The notes under the pieces are model-generated. The model had not been told where the DNA came from, did not search any database, and saw only the letters and a list, made by a program, of their open reading frames with translations. DNA of 64,000 nt, taken from contig PDHQ01000108.1 in NCBI GenBank assembly GCA_003339415.1, positions 47,322 to 111,321 on the forward strand, read 5' to 3'. Positions within the stretch are counted from its first letter, which is position 1; each line of letters opens with the position of its first letter. Positions 1-14,064 of the stretch are shown in pieces. This DNA is from Ophiocordyceps camponoti-saundersi (nom. inval.). Its lineage: Eukaryota > Ascomycota > Sordariomycetes > Hypocreales > Ophiocordycipitaceae. Both the position numbers and the translations under genes were made by a program.

Positions 1-559
1 GCCTTTATATATTTTAAAGAATTTTTTAATAAGAAAAAAGCTTATATATTTATTAGCTTTTAACTTAGCTATAATATTCCTTTTAAACTTAAAAAGCCCC
101 TAAACTTAATAAAACCTCCTTTTTATAAAAAGACTTATAAAATACTTACTTTTAGAAAAGGAGATTATTAATTACTTACTTAAGATTAGGTTTATTAAGC
201 TAAATATTAATTTGTCCGCTACTTATATTTTCTTCGCGCTAAAGCTATATTTAATAGCTTAGCGCTTTTATATTAAATATTAATAATTAAATAATTACTT
301 AAAAAGTTAAATCTTACTTACTTTTTATTTAAAAAATATAGCGTTTAGCTTTTAGAAAGCGAAATAGTTTTTAAAAATTAATATTATTTAAGCGTTTTAT
401 TATCTTTATCTATACCTTAACTTTAAATACTTTATAGTTTTTTATATAAAGTTTAATCTATTTTGCTAGCTTATTCTTTTCTTAGCTTTAAAATAAAGCT
501 TACTTAATTTTAAAATTTTATTAACGCTTAATTTTATAATTTTTTTAACTATTATATAA
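1..559. other. AT-rich degenerate sequence, nothing recognised
   Basis: No reading frame, repeat partner or RNA gene is recognised. CA and TG are nearly absent (one TG at about 213), the mark of RIP, so this is probably the remnant of an older transposon. Confidence 0.5.
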
Positions 560-2465
560 ATATATATATAAATAATAGTAATAATTTATACGCTAGTGCG
601 CCTTATATAACTTAGAACTATCTTATATATATTCTAAAAAGGGGAAAAACTAAAAAACTTAAAGTAAAACCCTCCCCTTAAGCGTTACCTTAGCTTTAAG
701 TTAGACCCCGCTTATACTTAATATTTTATATAATTAATAAGTTAAGTATTAACTAATAATTTAGAAGCTAATATTTCCCTTAAAGCGGACTTTATCGTAG
801 TAAAAGTGCGCGTAAACTAAGTTTAGTATAACGTTTATATAGCTTACTTATCCTCCTAGCTATTATTATTACTATAAACTAAATCCCTATATTTAATTAA
901 AATAGCCTTAATAATCTAATCTATTAAGGCCTTATTAATATAGCTTAAAAATATATAAAAGTTTTATTATTTTATAATAAACCTTATAATAGCTAATCTT
1001 AAAAAATAGCTAAATTATTATAATAAAGCTATAAATAAGTATAAAGTTAGAGTTAGAGGAGGGGATATTATTATATTCGCTCTTTAGCGTTTCCGCCCTA
1101 GCTATTATTAGTTTTTAGTTAGCGCTAAAAGGGAAGGAGGGGCGGTATATATAGAGTTCTAGTCCGTAAACTTCTAAAATTTAATAATATATATATCCTT
1201 CGCCCGGTCCTATATCGCTCTTATCTTAAAGTAAACTTAACTTTATTTAAGGTAAAATTTTTAATAAAAAAATAATAATATATTTTTTTCTTATAAGCTA
1301 TAAGGTAAATAAATTTACTTTTTATATATAAAGCGGTAAAATATTTATTATATTATAGCTTTATTATATAATATTTAGCGATATATTTAAATTAGTAATA
1401 TTTAAAATATTACTAAAGTTAAACTTTTAGTATATATAATTTAATATTAAAAATCTTTATTTATATTATTATATTTTTATTATAAATTTAATTTATATTT
1501 ACTATATTATTAATAATAATTATTAAGAAACTCCGCTAAGTTTTAGGATAATATCTTTTTATAAATAATTATATTATTAAAACCTTATTTAATAACTTAA
1601 TTTTTTTTTAAAAAGCTTCCTTATTATTTTATTATAAAGCTTACGCTAATACCCCTTTTATAATAAAAGTATAACTTTTATTATTAAAGTATACCTTTTT
1701 TTTTAAAAGTAATATAAAGCTATTTTAAATTAAACTAAAGCTTATAAATAGTATTTTAAAATATTATTATAATATTACTATTAAATAATTTCCTTATTAT
1801 AAAAGCTTAGCTTTATTTATAAAGTTTATAATTAATATTTATTATAATTATTTTAAAATTTTTAATATAAAGTAAAGTAGCTATAAAATTAAAATAAATT
1901 ATAAGCTATCGCTTATATTACTTAGAAATTTACTTTTTAATAATTTTCTCTAATATTTTAGCTATAATTATAGCTTATATTAAAGAAATTTTACTCTCCT
2001 CGAAACTATAGAAAAAAAAAGAAACCGCGGGTATAATAGCTAAGGAGATATTACTAATTAATAAAATTAGAGTAAGGGGGGCACTTTTTAAACTCTCTTA
2101 GACTCCGCTACTTATTTAAAAATTACTTATATAAAAATAAAAATATCTCTTAAAATAATCTTATTAATATTTACCTTAGCTTTTAATAAAATAATAAGTA
2201 TAGTAAATTTTTAAATTTAAGATTATTATAATTTAGAGTAAAGCTATATTCTAAGTGAAAAATTTTCGCGGTTACGATTAACTTATTTAGCGTTACCCTC
2301 CCCCTTAAAGTTACTCCGGGCATAGCTAGCTATTATTATAAGGTAAGGGAGGGAGCGGAGTCTACTTATAATATAAAAATAAGAAGTTTATATCCGCGTC
2401 GCTATAAGCGCGGAATTTATAAAATATATATATAATAGTTTTCTTAGATATATATATAAATAATA
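560..2465 (-). mobile_element. Repeat A, copy 1, with 18-bp TSD
   Basis: First of six copies of a roughly 1.86-kb repeat; the body is about 578-2447. The 18 bases at 560-577 recur exactly at 2448-2465, although they are low-complexity AT sequence. The left end is a short TAA repeat followed by TTATACGCTA, and the right end is a GCGGAATTTATAAAA-like sequence. Variable TSD length and a simple-repeat end are typical of target-primed retroposition, which would put the 3' tail at the left and the sense strand on minus. No protein motif was recognised on either strand. The body is strongly RIP-mutated. Family unknown. Confidence 0.75.
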
Positions 2466-4700
2466 TTTTAATTTATTTAAATAATAAAAAAGGAATATTA
2501 AGAGTAATATTAGGAAAAAATTTAATATTTATATTAAGTAAACTTATAAAAGGATATTTAAAAATTAAAATTTAATATTATAAAAATTAATTACTTTAAT
2601 ATAATATTATATATAAGTTAAAGAATAAGTATAAACTTTTATAAAAAATAAGTAATTATATTAAAAATTTAAAGATTTTTATAATTATAAGGCTATTTAC
2701 TTATTTATAGAATTTTATAACTTTATTTAAAATTTTTCTATTATATTAGCGCTATTATTAAGCCTCTAAATTATTTCTTAAAAAATATTATATTTAAACT
2801 TAAATTAAAGTAAAAGGAAGCTTTTAATAAAATATAGGAATTAGCTATATAAGCTTTAATACTCGCTTTTCTCTATTTAAAACTCTTAATATATTTTAAG
2901 ACTAACACTTTTTAAAATATTACTATTAGTATATTTTAATAATAATAAAATAATTAAATATAAAAACTTATAAGCTTTTCCTTAAAAATAATAAACTTAG
3001 CTAAATATATTTACTTAATTTAAGATTATAAAATTCTTATTATTATATAAAGCTTTAAGTATTTTTACTTATTATTACTTACTTAGAAACTTAATATAAT
3101 TATAAATTATAAAGCTTTAGTTTATTTTATAATAAAAAGACTATTTTTTACTTATTAAGTTTAATAATCTAATTTCCTTATTTAGTTTAATATTTATTTT
3201 ATATATTAATTTAGCTAGCTAAATATAGCTACTAATACTTTTTTATATAAAATAGCTAAACTCCTAATTATAAAAGCTTATAAGAAGGAAGAAAGGACGC
3301 TTATAATAATTCTTTTAAAAAACTTTAAATTTAAAGCTTTAACTTTAACTGTTATAATTACCCTAATTTACCTTATAGAAAACTTTATTTTTTAAAAAAT
3401 AAAATTAATATTACTCTTTTAATAAGAGAATATAAGCTAAAACTTTAGATTTTATAATAACCTTCTTATTATCCCTAAATAAGATAATTAAAAGCGATTT
3501 TTTCTTTATATTACCTTAATTTATAATATATATAAGCTAGCTATTTTCGCTTATAATAAATAAAATAAGATTACCTAAATATTTTAATAAAGCTATTATT
3601 AGCTTAGGATAAAGTAAAATATTTATTAATATATTTATAATTATTATAAATATTAAAGGAATAATATATTATAAGATAAAACTTTAAGTTTATTATACCT
3701 TTTACTTATTTTAACTTTTATATAAAAGTATATTATTTATAATAGGAAAATAATATTTAAAAATTACTTTAAATATAACTATATTTAAACTTTTATTTAT
3801 AAGCTAAGCTAAGCTATTATTATATTACTAAGTTACTAAGTTAAAAGAATAATATAACTAAGGTGCTTATAAGATATTATTTCTAATACCTTTATTATCT
3901 TTTTAATATATTTAATATAAAAATTATTAATAATATTAGCTTATTTATTTTAAAATTTCTTAGTAAAATTAACTAGCTAACTTATAATAAGTATTATTAT
4001 AATAGTGCTCTTTATTCTTAAATATAAGAAAATATAAAAGTAACTAACTAATATTTAAACTAAAAGCTTTAGCTTTATATAAGTAAATATTAAAATAATT
4101 AGAGTATTTTCTTTCTTACTTTAAACTTTATATATAACTCCTTTTAATATATATTAATTAATATAACGCTATTTATAATTTCTTTTAGAAAAGGTATATA
4201 AAACCCCCTTTTAGTTACTAGCTCTTAGGATACCTTAAGCGCTTTAAGCTTTATTATTATAGCTTATAAACTTATCGCCTAAGTATAGAAAATATAATAA
4301 TAAGTTTAAGCTATTATTAAGAAAGCCCGCGGTAAGTAAAAAACTTAAGCTAATAAAAGATAATACTTAATAAATTTTATAATTAATAATAAGGTATTTC
4401 TTAACTATAAAAGTTTCTTTATAATTATACTTATAATACGCTTTAGTATATAATAATTAGAACCTTTTATAATTATTAAAAAATAAAGCTATAGCTATAT
4501 TTTTAACTTATTAAATAGCTATTAGATAATAAACTTATTTTACCCTAATTATTTTTAGAAAGCTATTATAAATCTTTTACTTAGCTAAAAAACGCTTTTT
4601 ACTAAAGCGGAAATTATTAATAATATATTAAAATAAAAAGTAAATAAAATCTTTTAATTTTATATTATAAAATAACGCTATTAGTTAATTAATTAATTAT
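2466..4700. other. AT-rich degenerate sequence, nothing recognised
   Basis: More than 2 kb of very AT-rich, CA/TG-poor DNA. No frame was recognised and no second copy was found in the window. Probably RIP-eroded transposon remains. Confidence 0.5.
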
Positions 4701-5340
4701 TACGCTAAGGACCTAATATTAGGTATTTAAAACTTCTATTATATATAAAGCTAATAGGTTTTTTAAGACCTAATAGGAAAAACCTTAAGTAGGGACTATT
4801 TAAGTAAAACCCCCTTTAATTAACTATATACTATTAAGTTAAGCACCACTCTAAGGTTCTAATAAGGTACGCGGCGGTTTAATATATTAAGCTTATTATA
4901 GCTTAGGTATAATTAATTTAGCTATATCGCTATTACTATAGCTATTATAAAAGTCCGCTATAAAGTCCGCTCCGCTCCGCTCCGCATAAGTTAAAAGGTT
5001 TAAGGCCCCCTTATATATATATATAAGTAAGTAATAGCGCTATAAATTAATTAAATTAACTAAGCTATTTTAAGCTTTAAGTAGGCTATTAGAGTCTAAC
5101 TCCGTGGCGGGGTTTAATAATATAAGGACTTATATAGCGCCTTATTACGTAAGGTATATGCCGCTTACGGCTACGCTTTATAAGGAGCCTTCCGGGAGCC
5201 CTATACTAGGAAGATTATTTATCTAACCTGATCTAAGCCGCTATATCTATTTATAAGCGCTATATAGCTACGCTGCCTTAGTTAGGGGGTCCTTTAAGCC
5301 CTTATACTATTTTCTAAATTCGAACTAATTACCTCTTAAA
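4700..5340. other. GC-richer island of unknown nature
   Basis: This segment is visibly richer in G+C than its surroundings, and around 5100-5290 it keeps some TG (for example near 5159, 5229 and 5274). It is therefore either younger or lower-copy than its neighbours. It contains a short TCCGC tandem at 4966-4985. I see no protein motif, tRNA fold or partner copy. Confidence 0.4.
4966..4985. repeat. TCCGC tandem repeat, 4 units
   Basis: Four perfect copies of TCCGC in a row, inside the GC-richer island. Nothing indicates a function. Confidence 0.8.
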
Positions 5341-6292
5341 AAGAGGTTATTTTAAAAATATAACCGTTATGCTAAAATAGTAATGCTATTAGTTAATATA
5401 TTAAGTTTATTGTTATAGTTATAACTTAGATTAGATTTAATATTTTATTAGGAATTCTAAATATATATTAATAGCTTTTAAGAAACTTTATAATTATTTT
5501 CTAAATATTACTAGCTTATTAGTTAATCTTTAAAATTAAATTAAGGCCGCTATTATAAATTACGATTATAAAGATAATAATTAGGATAATATTATAATTT
5601 CCCTAAATACCTTTTTATATAAAAAGCGTTATTAGTTTTAAAAAGTATATTAAGACTTTTATTAGGGGGTAATAATATACGCTAATATTTATAAAGATTT
5701 CCCTTAGATATTTTATAGTAATTTCTAAAGGTTTCTAACTATACTTATATAACCCTTAGAAACCTTATTATAAAATCCCCTAAAAAAACTTTAGGGGAAA
5801 TTACTAGGAAATATAGTTGCTTTTTTACTAGGATTTTATTATACCCTCTCTTGTACCTACTAATATATACCCTTATATATTTTACTAAGATTTTACTTAT
5901 AAGAGTTTTCTCTCTTTTTTCCTTTTTTTATCCTTAGCTTAGAATCTTTATTTATAATACTAATATTATTATTTACTTAATATATTTTTAAGCTATAATA
6001 CTAGGCTAATCTTAGTTTAAAGCCTTATAAGCTTTAATATTATTATTTTACTTTAATAATTTTACCGCTAGTTAAGTTAATATTAAGTTTAGAAAAGGAT
6101 AAACTATTCCCTCTCTTAGCTTTATTATTATTAAAACCTTAGTTAGAAAAATTACTTTTAATATTCTCTTTATATAAATACTATTCCTTTTTTATTTTAT
6201 AAATATAAACTAACTTAAAATTTTCTTTTAAAATACTTTTAATTATTTTATTTATAAAATAACTAAAGTCTTAGTTATTTATAAATAAAGCT
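5341..6292. other. AT-rich degenerate sequence, nothing recognised
   Basis: Degenerate AT-rich DNA between the GC-richer island and LTR element B. No reading frame or repeat partner was recognised. Confidence 0.45.
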
Positions 6293-6297
6293 ATTTT

Positions 6298-6514
6298 TAG
6301 TTTTTATAATAGTCTTACTAAGAGTGCGATACTAAAGTAAGCTAAAAAGGAGTTATAATTAAAGCTATTAAAAAGAGGAAAGAGAGGGGAGAGAAGCCCC
6401 CCTCCTAAGCTAGCTATATACCCCGCGCGATAACTAAGCGCTATTAGGAAAACCTAAATATATCCGCTATAATCCCCCCTATCTAGCTACGATTAGTTAT
6501 AAACTAATCCCTTA
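6298..6514 (+). repeat. 5' LTR of element B
   Basis: 217 bp, direct repeat of 7867-8083. The best conserved part reads CTAAGCTAGCTATATACCCC near its middle. It starts and ends in TA, as expected for a TG...CA LTR after RIP. Confidence 0.75.
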
Positions 6515-6516
6515 TA

Positions 6517-6523
6517 TAGCACC
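6517..6523 (+). other. Candidate primer-binding site of element B
   Basis: TAGCACC lies 2 bases inside the 5' LTR. It equals TGGCACC with the TG to TA change of RIP; TGG is the complement of the tRNA CCA end. The tRNA was not identified. Confidence 0.5.
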
Positions 6524-7855
6524 TTTCTTAAGCTAGCTAAGGAGGTAGAAGCGTAGGATAGAAAAGTTACGTATTACTATACTAGTAAAATATTTTATAT
6601 AATCCCTAGCTAATAGCCTAATAGCTTTTATAGAGATATAGATAAGAGGGCGGAAAAGCTACCTTATAGCTTAAAGAATTAAACCCCGATCTTTATAAGA
6701 AAGATTCTAATAAGCTTAAAATTATAGCACCGCTTAAGGTAGGAAAAGATAAACTTATATATTAATAATAAAAATTTACTTATATAGCTAGTATATAGGA
6801 CTAAATAATATTATACCGGTTATAGGAAGCTTAGAGAATATCTTAATTATAGTAAATAGTAAAGCTAGCTATATACTTATCGCTATATATTACTAGCGCT
6901 AATTTATAAGCTAGGGCGTAATATAATTATAATATATATTTACTAATAAATTTATACGCTTAAGCTATATATAGATTATCCTTATATAAAGTAGCGTAAT
7001 AAAGCTAGAAATTACTTAGGCTATAATATTTAGTATATACTTATCCCTCCTTACTTATTATCCTCTTAATTAAAATACTTTAGATTTACTTTTAACTACC
7101 CCGCTTTATTTATAAAAAGCCCTAACCTTAATATCCCTATTTATTTATAAAGTTTCGGATAATTACGCTTAAATTAACTAATCTAGTTATATTAATAATA
7201 ACGCTAGCACTTAGTAGTGCTAGAATAAGATTATATAAATAAAATATTTATTAAGTTAGCTAAAAAGGGGGGCGGTAAATTAACTAATACCTTAAGGATA
7301 TTCTTAGTACTAAATACCTTATCGAAGCCTCGAAGAAGATTAGTAAAATCTATATACGCTATAAGCTAATATTTATAATTAAGGCGCTCCTTAAGCTCTT
7401 TATATAGCCTGAAAAAGAGTAAAATAATATATATATAGTCGGACTAATAAGATAAACTAGCCTTAAAAAGGGCATATTCCTATCTTATAATATATTCTCT
7501 AAGGGGCTTAGATAGCCCTTAATATATTTTAATTAAGTTTAGACCTATATAATATTTCTTATAGCTTTTTCCTAAAAGCTTAAAAATATATACTAAGAAG
7601 GTATCGGGCTAATTTAAAAAGTTAATAACTAAAAAGATATATAATAAGAATATTTACTAAAAGGTGCTAAGATAAGAAAAGATATAATAGAATTAGGCCT
7701 TAGGCTTCCTAATTATTACTCTATTAATAGTAAATTTTATATATATAGCGGCTAACTATAAGTCTAGGCCGGAGCGAGTAAGTAAAAGCTTAGGCGCGGG
7801 TAAAATTTAACGGCGTTATTTTATAATAATCTTACTTTTACGTTTAGTCTACGGT
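6524..7855 (+). other. Interior of LTR element B, no coding function recognised
   Basis: The sequence is less AT-rich than its surroundings but RIP-mutated. Some stretches read with few in-frame stops on the plus strand (for example near 6550-6720), which could be a gag remnant, but no known motif was found. Confidence 0.35.
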
Positions 7856-7866
7856 AAGAGGAGCTT

Positions 7867-8083
7867 TAATTAATATAATAATTTTACTAAGAGTATAATA
7901 CTAAAATAAGCTAAAGAGGAGTTATAATTAAAGCTATCGAAGAGAGGAAAAAAAGGGGAGAGAAGCTCCCCTCCTAAGCTAGCTATATACCCCGCGCGAT
8001 AACTAAGCGCTATTAGAAAGACCTAAATATATCCGCTATAATCCCCCTTATCTAGCTATAATTAGTTATAAACTAATCCTTTA
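7867..8083 (+). repeat. 3' LTR of element B
   Basis: 217 bp, the same length as the 5' LTR; differences from it are mostly C/T and G/A. It is preceded by the purine run at 7856-7863. Confidence 0.75.
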
Positions 8084-8089
8084 TATTTT

Positions 8090-11000
8090 TCCTTTTATTA
8101 TTTTAAGAAGCTATATAATACTTAATAGAATATAAAATTTAGTAAATTTATAAATAATTCGGATACTTAAATATATCTTAGCTTTATTAGCTTTTTATTA
8201 AAGATAGTAATAATATTAATATAAAAGCTATTAAAGCTATATTTAAAACTTATTAATAATATTAATTTATTAGCTTAGTACCTTAATTATTAAAGTTTTA
8301 TTTAGAAAATAATAAAGATTTTAATTTTAAAATTATTATAAATATTTTATAAATTAATTAATCTATTTTATTTATATTATTAACTAAGTAATAGCTTTCT
8401 AAGCTACTTATTTCTTATTATTTCTCTGCGCTAAAAATACCTAAAATACCTTAAAGTTAATATAAATTAATATTTACCTTAAACCCCCTAACTTTATTTC
8501 TTATAATACTAGTAAGAATTTTAACTTTTAGGAATTTTAATTTAAAGCTATTATTTTAAGTATTATATATATTTAAGTTTTTATTAAAATATATTAGTAT
8601 GTTATAAGAATTATATAATACTACGCTTTATTTTAATAAATATATAAGGTAATTTTAAATAAATTTTACTTTAAGATTAGGCGTAACTTAATTTTATAAA
8701 TAGCTATTAAAGCTATTAATAGTATTATAAAACTTAATAAACTTATCTTTACGCTTTTTATTTTTAAAGTATATTTATAAGTTTATTTAGGTTTTACCTT
8801 AACTCTTTTTATTTTTAAATACGCTATTATTATTAAAAAAGCTATAACTAAATTATAAAAATTTCACGCTTAATAAATAGTTTATAATCTTTTTTTATAA
8901 GAGATAAGCTTAGTATTTTTAATATTTTAAAGTTACTTATTAATAATTAAGTTTATATAAAAAAGGATTTAATAAATAAAGTAGCTTATATATTTTATTA
9001 GTTATAATATTACTATTAATCTCTTTTATAAATTATAAAGTTTTTATTTAAGATATATTTAGCTATTTTCTTTACCTTTATATAAAGGCTTTAAATTAAG
9101 TTTAGCTTAAGATCCCTTATAAGCTAAATTTATTTTTATTTTACTTTAAATTACGCTTTATTTAAGAATTATTATATATATTCCTTAGAACCTATTTTTT
9201 AATAATATATTTATAATATAAAAAGAAAAAGATAATATCGCGCTTTTACTTAAGCTATATTCTAAAAGAAAGATTATTATACTTAAGTAATTCTTTTAAA
9301 GCTTTAAATACTTAAAAGATTAATAACTATATTAGTTATAATATCTTCTTTTTAAAAAATATAACCTTAAGAAATATTATAAAATATATTTTTTATATTT
9401 TAATAATTTAAGAAATTAAAGTGACCGGAATAAATTACTTATATAAGAAATTATATCTTATTATTACTAGCTATAATAATAAAAATAAAAATAGTATCTT
9501 TACTTAGTTTTTAATAATTTAATATATTAGCTAGCGATTAATATTAGCTTTTACCCTTATTAAACTTTAAGCAGATTTTAAGCTTACTTTATAAAATATT
9601 ATATAAGTATACTTTTAATTTTAATCTAAACTTTAGCGTATTATTATTACTACCTTACTAGTAAAGATAAAAAACTAATACTTTAATAATATTATTATTT
9701 ATATTATTAAGCTATTATATAATATTATAAAGTAAAGGTTAATTAATTTTATATTTATTAGAATTATTATTTTTAATAGCTATAAATATATATATTAATA
9801 TTTAATATTTACTTTTTAGCTAAGTATAATAACTATACTTATTTTAATATTATTAGCTTATAAACTAATAATACCTTAATACTTAGTATTAAGGCTTTTA
9901 AACGCTTAGAAGATAAATATATAATTACCGCTAAGTTTTATATTAAGCTTAAGATTATACTTAAAGCTAATAATAGTATAAATTCTAATAAATCTCGGAT
10001 TAATATTAGCTTAATTTTAATCTACTTTTAATAAAAGGGCTAAGCTATTAAAATCTATTTAATTAATCTTTTTACCTTAAACTTTATATAAGAATATCTA
10101 AAATAACGCGCTAGGGGTATATATATTATTTTAATTTATTAACTAAAAGCTATATATAATCTTTCTATTATTATATAATATTAGTTTTTAGAAAAAAGGA
10201 TTATAAGAGGCTAAATAAGTAATTATAATAATAATAAGAAAATTAAAACCGCGGATTATATTATATTTTTATATTATTAAATAATATAAAATTATATAAT
10301 TTTACTAATTATTTTTTTACTAATAATATTAACTTTTTATTATAAATTAAGTATATTATTATATATAAATAAAAAAGAAGGGGAAAAAAGAAGTTTACTC
10401 TTTTTAAGAATATTATTTATTAAAGTTTAATAAAGTATAAAAAGGTAACCTAATTAGTATTTACTTTAAAGATATATAATATATTAGCTAGTTTTAATAT
10501 TAATATATTAATTAAATTAATATTAATAAGGATTTAGTCTAAACTTTAATTAAATATAATTTAAAGTATTATCTATATTAATTTATATTTATTATATAAA
10601 TACCTTATTAAGTTTAAGATAATAAAAAAAACTTATAATTAATATTATATTAATAAGAGAGTTATATAAGAATTATAAAGTTAAGGAAATTAAGTAAATT
10701 TTTAAATAAGATAATTTAGTAAATAAAATAATAAAAAAGGATCCTAATAAGGCGCTAAAACGCCTAGTTAATATTAATACTTTTAATATTTACGTTTCAA
10801 GTTTTATAATATAAAAAGAGAAATAAATTAATATATTATAAGCTAAGGAAATAACTTTTCTTAAAAAAGAAAAAGTTACTAATATAGGAAATATTAAAAA
10901 ATAATAATAACTTATATAAGTAAAAAAGAAGATTTATATATAAGTAAAATATAAAGAAAAAGAGTATATTATAAAGAATATATTATAGAAAAAATAAAAA

Positions 11001-12115
11001 ATAAAAGTAAGGGAAGTTTTATTAGTATTTTTATTATAATATTTTAAATAAAAGCTTTAATAAGCTTTTAATTAAAATTAGACTAGTTTCGGAAAAAGAT
11101 TAAATTATACTTAATCTGATATTAAGTATAAAGAGAGGGTAAATATAAAGGAAGAAAAGGGGAATATATATAAGAATATATTATATATAAGTAAAACTTA
11201 GAATCTTTTTAATAGATAAGATATAGATAATTATTAAAAACTAGAAGAATATACTTTTAATAATAATAGTCTTTATTAACTCTTATATATATACTATAAA
11301 AGCTAACTAATACTTATTATATTAGCTAGCTAATAATATTTTAAAAAACTTACTTTTTTCTACTAAAAACTAAATTATAATTATATTTACTTTTATTTTT
11401 TTTCCCCTCTTATATTACCTTCTCTTTTTTCTTTTTATATTTACTCTTCCCCCTTTTTTTTATTAATAAAAGCTTATATACTAAGTATAGCCTTAAGGAT
11501 GAATATTAATATAAATTTATTAACTTACGCCGCTATCCTTATTAATATATTAGGGAATCGTTTTAATTATATTATAATAGCGGGCGAGTTAGACTATATA
11601 TTTAACGCTTATTATTATAAGGCTAAATATAAAACTAAGAGGAATAATCTAGCCTTATCTAATTAAGTAAAACTTAATATTATTTAAATTAATTAGCACT
11701 TAGCTAAGTTTCTTATAGCGGTATTAACTACTTATATTTATAAATATAAGCTTATTTAATAAATAAGGTATTATTTTAAGCTAAAAGATAATATTAAAGT
11801 TTAATATAATAAAAATAAGCGCTATTAATTACTAACTATTATACTTTTAGGACTATTATCTTAAGAAAAGGCCACGAACCGCTAAAAGCTATATTTAATA
11901 ATAATAATCATTTCTTATTAGTTAGAATAAGAGAGGCTATAATAATAAGCTAAAAGTTCTTATTATTACTTTATCTTTTTCTTAAATATAAAGGGTATAT
12001 AAAGTAAAAAGCAGCGCTAGTATATATATAAATAAAAATAAAAAGGGTATTATGCAAACTTAATAATAAAAAATTTAAGTTATAAAAAACGTTAATTTAT
12101 AAGTAATTTAATATA
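8090..12115. other. AT-rich degenerate sequence, nothing recognised
   Basis: About 4 kb of RIP-mutated DNA. Short stretches near 9900-10150 and 11480-12040 are slightly less AT-rich. No protein motif, no repeat partner in the window and no RNA gene were recognised. Presumably old transposon remains. Confidence 0.5.
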
Positions 12116-12131
12116 TATATATAATCGATTA

Positions 12132-13982
12132 TAATAATAATAAATTATATACTAATATACTTATTATAGCTTAAAATTATTTTATATATATTCTAAAAAG
12201 AGGAAAAATTAAAAAGCGTAGAGTAAAACCCTCCCTTTAAGCGTTGCCTTAACTTTAAGTTAAACTCTACTTATACCTAGCACTTTATATATTTAATAAG
12301 TTAAGTAATAACTAGTAATTAAAAAGCTAATATTTCCCCTAAAATAAACTCCGCGGTAGTAAAAGTATATATAAACTAAGTTTAATATAAGTTTATATAG
12401 CTACTTATCCTCTTAGCTATTATTATTATTATAAACTAAATATTTATATATTTTTATAATATTTTTAATAATTTATTTTATTAAGGCTTTATTAATATAG
12501 CTAAAAATATATAAAAGTTCCGCTATTTTATAATAAACTTTATAATAGCTAGTTTTGAAAAATAGCTAGCTTATTATAGCGAAGTTATAGATAAGTTTAA
12601 AAAAGAGGTTAGAGAAGGTATTATTATATTCGCTTTTTAGCGTTTCCGCCTTAGCTATTATTAAACTTTAGTTAATATTAAAAAGAGAGGAAAGGTAATA
12701 TATATGAAGTTTTAATTTATAAACCTTTAAAGTTAGGAAATATATATATTCTTCGCTTAATCTTATACCGCTTTTATTTTAAGGTAAAATTAACTTTACT
12801 TAAGGTAAAACTTTTAATAATAAAAGTAATAATATAATTATTTTCTATAAGCTATAAAGTAAGTAATTTTACTTTTTATATATAAAATAATAAAATATTT
12901 ATTATATTATAGCTTCGTTATATAATATTTAGTAATATATTTAAATTAATAATATTTAAAATATTATTAAGGCTAGACTTTTAATATATAAGGTTTAATA
13001 TTTAAAATCTTCACTTATATTATTAAGCTTTTATTATAGATTTTATTTATATTTATTTTATTATTAATAATAATTATTAAGAAACTCTACTAAATTTCTA
13101 TATAATATTTTTTATATATAATTATATTATTAAAACTTTATTTAAAAACTTTATTTTTTTTAAAAAAGCTTCCTTATTACCTTATTATAAGGCTTATATT
13201 AATACCCTTTTTATAATAAAAGTATAACCTTTATTATTTAAGTATACTTTTTCTTTAAAAATAGCTTAAAGTTACCTTAAGTTAAACTAAAGCTTATAAA
13301 TAATATTTTAAAATATTATTATAATATTACTATTAAGTAGTTTCCTTATTATAAAAGCTTAGCTTTATTTATAAAGTTTATAATTAATATTTATTATACT
13401 TATTTTAAGGCCTTAAGTTTAAAGTAAAGTAATAATAAAATTAAAATAAATTATAAGCTATTACTTATATTACCTAAAAACCTATTTTTTAATAAGTTCT
13501 CTAGCGTTTTAGCTATAATTATAGCTTATATTAAAGAAATCCTACTCTTTTTAAAGCTATAAAAAAGGAAATTATAGCTATAATAGCTAAGAAAATATTA
13601 TAAATTAATAAAGTTAGAGTAAAGGGGGCGACTTTTTAAATTTTCTTAAATTTTATTATTTATTTAATAATTATTCTATAAGAACTAAGGCGTGTTTAAA
13701 AATAATTTTATTAATATTTACTTTAGTATTTAATAAGGTAATAAATATAATAAACTCTTAAGTTTAAGATTATTATAATTTAAAATAAAGCTATATTCTA
13801 AGTAAAAAAATTTTATAATTATTATTAACTTATATAATATCGCCCTCCCCCTTAAAGTTACTTTAAGTATAGCTTGCTATTATTATAAAATAATAAAAGG
13901 AGCGGGGTTTATTTATAATATAAAAATAAAAAGTTTATATCCGCGTTATTATAAGCGTAAAGTTTATAAAATAGATAAAAGT
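12132..13982 (-). mobile_element. Repeat A, copy 2
   Basis: Alignable with copy 1 along its whole length: the same TAA-repeat left end, the TAAGCGTTGCCTTAACTTTA block near 12236, and an end like AGTTTATAAAATA. A weak candidate TSD (14 of 16 bases) is at 12116-12131 and 13983-13998. Heavily RIP-mutated. Family and product unknown. Confidence 0.7.
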
Positions 13983-14064
13983 TATATATAATATATTAAT
14001 ATTAGCGCTTATAAGTATATTATAATTAAAAAAATAAAATATATAATATAAGTAAATAAGGCTA

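Larger units (their letters stand above)
6298..8084 (+). mobile_element. Small LTR retrotransposon B, probably non-autonomous
   Basis: Two direct repeats of about 217 bp enclose only about 1.35 kb. Just inside the left repeat lies TAGCACC, which fits a primer-binding site TGGCACC after RIP (TGG to TAG). Just left of the right repeat is a purine run, AAGAGGAG (7856-7863), that fits a polypurine tract. The order PBS then PPT sets the plus orientation. ATTTT occurs at 6293-6297 and 8085-8089 as a candidate 5-bp TSD. The interior is far too short for a full pol, and no RT, integrase or RNase H motif was seen, so it is either a TRIM/LARD-like non-autonomous element or an internally deleted one. 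Confidence 0.7.

Noticed and set aside
560..2465. Terminal inverted repeats on family A (DNA transposon)
   Set aside because: The two ends are not complementary, and TSDs vary from 12 to 18 bp, unlike typical TIR elements.
5095..5290. Possible tRNA or structural RNA in the GC-richer island
   Set aside because: No cloverleaf, no A or B box pair and no conserved anticodon arm could be drawn.
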